64,000 nt of DNA, taken from contig NZ_LMMA01000036.1 in the NCBI RefSeq assembly GCF_001422725.1, positions 64,596-128,595 of the forward strand. Reading direction: 5' to 3'. How positions within the stretch are numbered: position 1 is the first letter of the stretch; each line of letters begins with the position of its first letter. The notes under the pieces are model-generated. The model saw only the letters and a program-made list of their open reading frames with translations, did not search any database and was not told the origin of the DNA. This stretch comes from Flavobacterium sp. Leaf82 (GTDB lineage: Bacteria > Bacteroidota > Bacteroidia > Flavobacteriales > Flavobacteriaceae). Below, piece after piece: positions 60,754-64,000 of the stretch. The position numbers and the translations under genes were made by a program.

Positions 60754-62775
60754 TTAATGCGACATCCAAACGGTCATTTCGCCTTTGCCTTTATTTCCCC
60801 ACGCAAAATACGGAATCAATTTTACAGTAATCTCTTTTTCTTCTTTTGATGAAATTGGTTTGTAAAGTATTTGCTTCCAAGAATTATTAGCAGCAATTGT
60901 AGAACTTGCCTCAATCGTTAGTAATTTTCTATTTCTAAGTTCGATAAAATCTGTTTTGAATTTTGAATTTAGGTTTAGAATCACATCGTTTACACTTGCA
61001 CTTTGCGGAAGTTGATCTGATTCCAGACAATAAACCAAAGGTCCTCTTTTTAGCGCAACCTGATTTTTAACTTCTTCTACTAAAGGATTGGCTTCCATCA
61101 ACTCTACCGGCATCGGAATATTTAATTCGATAACATCTCCTTTTTTCCATTTTTGTTCTAATTTAAAATAGGTTCCCGAAAGAATTTTACCTTCAATTTT
61201 AGAATTGTTTACAGAAACTTTACCGTCACTACTCCAACCCGGAATTCGTAAAAAGAAATCATAGTTTTCTTTTGGCGCTTTTATAATTTTTAAAGTTATT
61301 TTTCCGTCCCACGGATAATTGGTTTGTTGTTCAATTTCTAAAATTTCGCCGTTTAACGTTTTTGTTTTTAAAGTATTACTTCCGTATAAATTTACAAACA
61401 AACCTTCTGTAGAAAGATTGTAAGCATAATTTCCAACTTCGGCAACTGTTCTGGTTACATTTGGCGCACAACAATTGGATAATTTAATGTATCCTTCGCG
61501 CTCATTTCCCCATCGTTGCTGAAAAGGCAAATCATCAGAAACATTAAGCGGATTGTTATAACAGAATTTTTCTCCTTCTAAATCTACTCCGGAAAGTACA
61601 CTATTGTACAAAGCCAACTCGACAATATCGGCATATTTGGCTTCTCCGGTAATTTGCAGCATTCTCCAATTCCATAAAACGTTTCCAATATTGGCACAGG
61701 TTTCAGTATGAGCAGTTGCGTTTGGCAATTGAAAAGGACGTCCGTATGCCTGATGAATTTTCTGAACTACAGTTGGATCATACGAAGTTCCGTCTGGCGA
61801 AACTCCGTCATACAATGCTCCACACGCACCTGTAATGTACATTTTGCGATAGGTAACATCGTCCCAAATCGATTCCAGATTGTCCAGTAATTTCTTTTCT
61901 CCCGTTTCTGCATATAAATCCGCAACTCCGGCATATAAATAATTTGCCCTAACCGCGTGACCCATTGCAGTGGTTTGCTGCCTAAACGGAATACGATCCT
62001 GATTATCATCGGTTCCGTCGTTTGTAGTTCCTCGAATATCAATAAGATTATTGGCTAATTCTAAATATTTTGGGTTTCTCGTTGTTCGGTACATTTCGAC
62101 AATTCCCATATAATGAGAGGGACAAATCGCATTTCGTGCCAATTCTGGCGAAGCTTTTTTATAAAAATCATACAAATAATCAGCAACATCTTTTGCAATA
62201 TTCAGGAAATTCGTTTTTCCCGTTGCACGATAATGAATACAAGCAGCGGTCATTAAATGTCCCATATTGTATTTCTCGAAACCCAATTGTTTTTTAACTT
62301 CTTCCGGCCCTAAAGTTCCCCAGCGTTCGTCGATTAAAACCGGTGTATGAATATAACCGTCTTTGCGTTGTACTTTCGCGAAAAGCGCAATGGCTTTATC
62401 CATTTCAGCATCTAGTTTTTTATCTTTTGTTACGGCATAAGTTGCTGCCATTCCTTCAAAAATTTTATAAAAATCACCATCGTGAAATGAAGGTCCGCTA
62501 AATTTTCCCTTCATTAAACCAGCCGCAATTTCGAAGTTTTTATAAGCATGCGAAACCGAATCGTTGTGATACAAATTCCACATATACGGCAATGTATTTT
62601 TGGTTTCTACATCAAATTGTTCTTTCCAGAAACCGTTTGTCCATTTTACATCTTCAAGACCAACACTTTGTAGTTTTGAATAGGGACTTTGCGAATTGGC
62701 AACCAAACCTTTATTCTGACTAAAAATCGTTGTTGACAAAAGTATAGCTGATAATAATATGACTTGCTTTTTCAT
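60754..62775 (-). CDS. GH127 beta-L-arabinofuranosidase-family enzyme
   Basis: Exported 673-aa (alpha/alpha)6 enzyme; signal peptide MKKQVILLSAILLSTTIFSQ. The GH127 zinc-thiolate centre is complete: Glu358 and Cys360 (HTETCANIG), Cys435 and Cys436 (SNCCAPNVTR). By family knowledge the first Cys of the CC pair is the nucleophile. Other landmarks: GLEDVKWTNGFWKEQF, PSFHDGDFYKIFEGMA, KDGYIHTP, RIPFRQQTTAMGHAVRANYL. GH127 members remove beta-L-arabinofuranose; one RG-II member hydrolyses aceric acid, which is also possible here. Flanked by inverted repeats on both sides, between CE8 and another PL1 lyase. Confidence 0.92.
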   Translation of the reverse strand: MKKQVILLSAILLSTTIFSQNKGLVANSQSPYSKLQSVGLEDVKWTNGFWKEQFDVETKNTLPYMWNLYHNDSVSHAYKNFEIAAGLMKGKFSGPSFHDGDFYKIFEGMAATYAVTKDKKLDAEMDKAIALFAKVQRKDGYIHTPVLIDERWGTLGPEEVKKQLGFEKYNMGHLMTAACIHYRATGKTNFLNIAKDVADYLYDFYKKASPELARNAICPSHYMGIVEMYRTTRNPKYLELANNLIDIRGTTNDGTDDNQDRIPFRQQTTAMGHAVRANYLYAGVADLYAETGEKKLLDNLESIWDDVTYRKMYITGACGALYDGVSPDGTSYDPTVVQKIHQAYGRPFQLPNATAHTETCANIGNVLWNWRMLQITGEAKYADIVELALYNSVLSGVDLEGEKFCYNNPLNVSDDLPFQQRWGNEREGYIKLSNCCAPNVTRTVAEVGNYAYNLSTEGLFVNLYGSNTLKTKTLNGEILEIEQQTNYPWDGKITLKIIKAPKENYDFFLRIPGWSSDGKVSVNNSKIEGKILSGTYFKLEQKWKKGDVIELNIPMPVELMEANPLVEEVKNQVALKRGPLVYCLESDQLPQSASVNDVILNLNSKFKTDFIELRNRKLLTIEASSTIAANNSWKQILYKPISSKEEKEITVKLIPYFAWGNKGKGEMTVWMSH

Positions 62776-62810
62776 TTTGAATTGTTCTTGATATTGTAAT
62801 GATTTGTAAC

Positions 62811-63025
62811 GCGGATAAAACGGATTGCCCTTGGCAAAACGCGGATAAAAACGGATTTTTTATCTGCGTGATTTACTAGATCTGCGTGAGAAAAAATTAG
62901 CGCGCAGATTTAGCAGATTTGGCAGATTTTTTTTGCCACGAATTTCACGAATTTGCACTAATTTTTTTTTAAAATGAAATAGTCAAAAAAATTTAATTCG
63001 TGAAAATTTGTGTAATTCGTGGCAA
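62811..63025. repeat. Stack of three dispersed repeat types
   Basis: From left: AACGCGGATAAAACGGATTG and a second ACGCGGATAAAAACGGATT (partial AACGCGGATG elements), an AGATTTAGCAGATTTGGCAG fragment (about 62905-62925), and a CACGAATT element with arms TTTGCCACGAATTTCACGAA and AATTTGTGTAATTCGTGGCA (62931-63025). It fills the gap between GH127 and the next lyase gene. Confidence 0.7.
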
Positions 63026-63034
63026 CTTTTTTTT

Positions 63035-64000
63035 CTATATCACAAAGAAATTTATAGTACGGCTCATAGAATCTCCATCTGCATCTTTTACAGTCAATAT
63101 AAAAGAAGCTAATCCTAATTCTATTGCTGTAAACTCAATATCTTTTCCTTTTAAAACTACTTTTCCATTTTTAAGATCAGAGAAAGTATAAACCTGTTTA
63201 TTCTCATATCCTTTAAAATAATCTTCAGCTGAAAGTAATTTCTTTTCACCCGAATTCACAAAATAATGTGGCGTTGACATCCAATCCAGATAATTATCTA
63301 ATTGTGTAAATCCATCTTTATCCGTATCTGAATTTGCATCTGAAAAATCTCCTGATTTAGAATTTTCGTTTAAACCGAATGCTTTTTCCCACCAGTTTGG
63401 TAATCCGTCATGATCTGTATCCCAATCAGTTGGTCTTGTTTCTGAAGCAAAATTTGGCCATCCTCCCGCATCAGATTCATTATCGATCATTCCGCCTAAA
63501 CCACTCTTACTTCCTTTATAAGTATAGGTTCCTTTTAGGGTTTCATAGACAATTCTATTATCGTGTTTATCAAAAAACGGCTGATTGGCACCAACATCCG
63601 AAAGTACATTTTTATAAGCCGCTCTTGCCGATTGTGTTTCTACAAACGATTCGAAAAATGGTTTATCGACAAACGTTTCATACTCTACTATTTCTTTATT
63701 GGATATTGTCATTTTTCTTCCTTTTTCCTGAGAATTCTCATCAAAATAACCCGGCATTACATTTCCGTTAAAATAATAACGCTGCATTCCTTTCCCAACT
63801 CCCTCATGTTGTGCATTTAAGGCAACAAAAATATCCGTTGACGCTCCCGGTTTGTAAAAATTATTGACAAAATTTACTTCGTTTGCACCTCCATCAGTTG
63901 TGCGATGTCCCCAGTTATAAACCACATTATTGGTAATATCTACTTTTCCTGAATAATAACCGTCTCCGTTCAAACCACCGCCAATACTCCAGTTACGTCC
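63035..64000 (-). CDS. PL1-type pectate lyase, C-terminal part (runs off the right edge)
   Basis: Third pectate-lyase-like gene; only the C-terminal 322 or so codons are inside the window. The frame is open to position 64000 (GRNWSIGGGLNGDGYYSG), so the start lies outside; a TTG near 63973 is an internal Leu, not a start. Visible parts: last beta-helix coils (VVYNWGHRTTDGGANEVNFV, NNFYKPGAS), the VFGRAY-like region replaced by RYYFNGNVMPGYFDE, then a thrombospondin-3-like Ca-binding segment (DTDHDGLPNWWEKAFGLNEN; DSDTDKDGFTQLDNYLDWM-like) and an extra C-terminal beta domain (about the last 75 residues, ending ADGDSMSRTINFFVI) absent from the other two lyases. Confidence 0.85.
   Translation of the reverse strand, partial: GRNWSIGGGLNGDGYYSGKVDITNNVVYNWGHRTTDGGANEVNFVNNFYKPGASTDIFVALNAQHEGVGKGMQRYYFNGNVMPGYFDENSQEKGRKMTISNKEIVEYETFVDKPFFESFVETQSARAAYKNVLSDVGANQPFFDKHDNRIVYETLKGTYTYKGSKSGLGGMIDNESDAGGWPNFASETRPTDWDTDHDGLPNWWEKAFGLNENSKSGDFSDANSDTDKDGFTQLDNYLDWMSTPHYFVNSGEKKLLSAEDYFKGYENKQVYTFSDLKNGKVVLKGKDIEFTAIELGLASFILTVKDADGDSMSRTINFFVI

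Noticed and set aside
63973..63973. Start codon of a complete gene at the right edge
   Set aside because: The codon is an internal TTG; the frame is open to 64000 and the product lacks a signal peptide and the catalytic half of the lyase.
1..64000. tRNA, rRNA, integrase, transposase or prophage genes
   Set aside because: Searched by eye for typical stems, catalytic motifs and att-like ends; none was convincing.

Overview
The window is AT-rich Bacteroidota DNA, most likely from a Flavobacterium or a close relative. The evidence is a SusC/SusD pair, TAnnTTTG-type promoter boxes, Sec signal peptides ending in A-Q, many lysine/asparagine-rich secreted enzymes, thrombospondin-3-type Ca-binding tails, and long inverted repeats between genes. 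No tRNA, rRNA, CRISPR array, transposase or prophage was seen.

Layout. (1) Positions 1-6015 (minus): a giant secreted MBG-repeat protein. Its tandem 243-bp repeats run off the left edge and carry one out-of-frame repeat deletion near 1549. (2) Positions 6792-13266 (plus): a probable extracytosolic flavin/iron redox cluster: secreted ankyrin protein, DUF2271 protein, PepSY-membrane/flavodoxin/ferredoxin-reductase fusion, and ApbE flavin transferase. An array of 18 hairpin repeats with a 50-bp period separates ApbE from the rest. (3) Positions 13279-14505 (minus): a DUF4272 protein. (4) Positions 14776-64000 (minus): one very large pectin utilisation locus, about 49 kb here and continuing past the right edge.

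The pectin locus has one SusC/SusD outer-membrane uptake pair, three PL1-type pectate lyases (one split by an in-frame stop, one cut by the window edge), a GH28 polygalacturonase, CE8 and CE12 esterases and a further alpha/beta-hydrolase esterase. It also has two GH78 rhamnosidases and GH95, GH127, GH43, GH140 and two GH2 enzymes. Several large secreted proteins have weak or no family assignment: a beta-helix/DUF6298 fusion, a GH67-like 911-aa protein, an MGH1-like protein and two beta-propellers. GH140 (apiosidase family), GH127, GH95, GH78 and the MGH1-like and propeller proteins together point to rhamnogalacturonan, probably including RG-II. Lyases, GH28 and the esterases would open the backbone, SusCD would import oligosaccharides, and periplasmic exo-enzymes would strip side chains.

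Regulation. No regulator gene is present in the window. Two promoters, upstream of susC and of the BNR-propeller gene at 25282, share a 15-bp operator-like sequence (CRGGAYAGYACAGGA on the minus strand) exactly 22 nt before a TATTTTT[G/A] box. Nearly every other junction in the locus carries a long perfect or near-perfect inverted repeat from one of several dispersed families. Those two promoter regions lack one.
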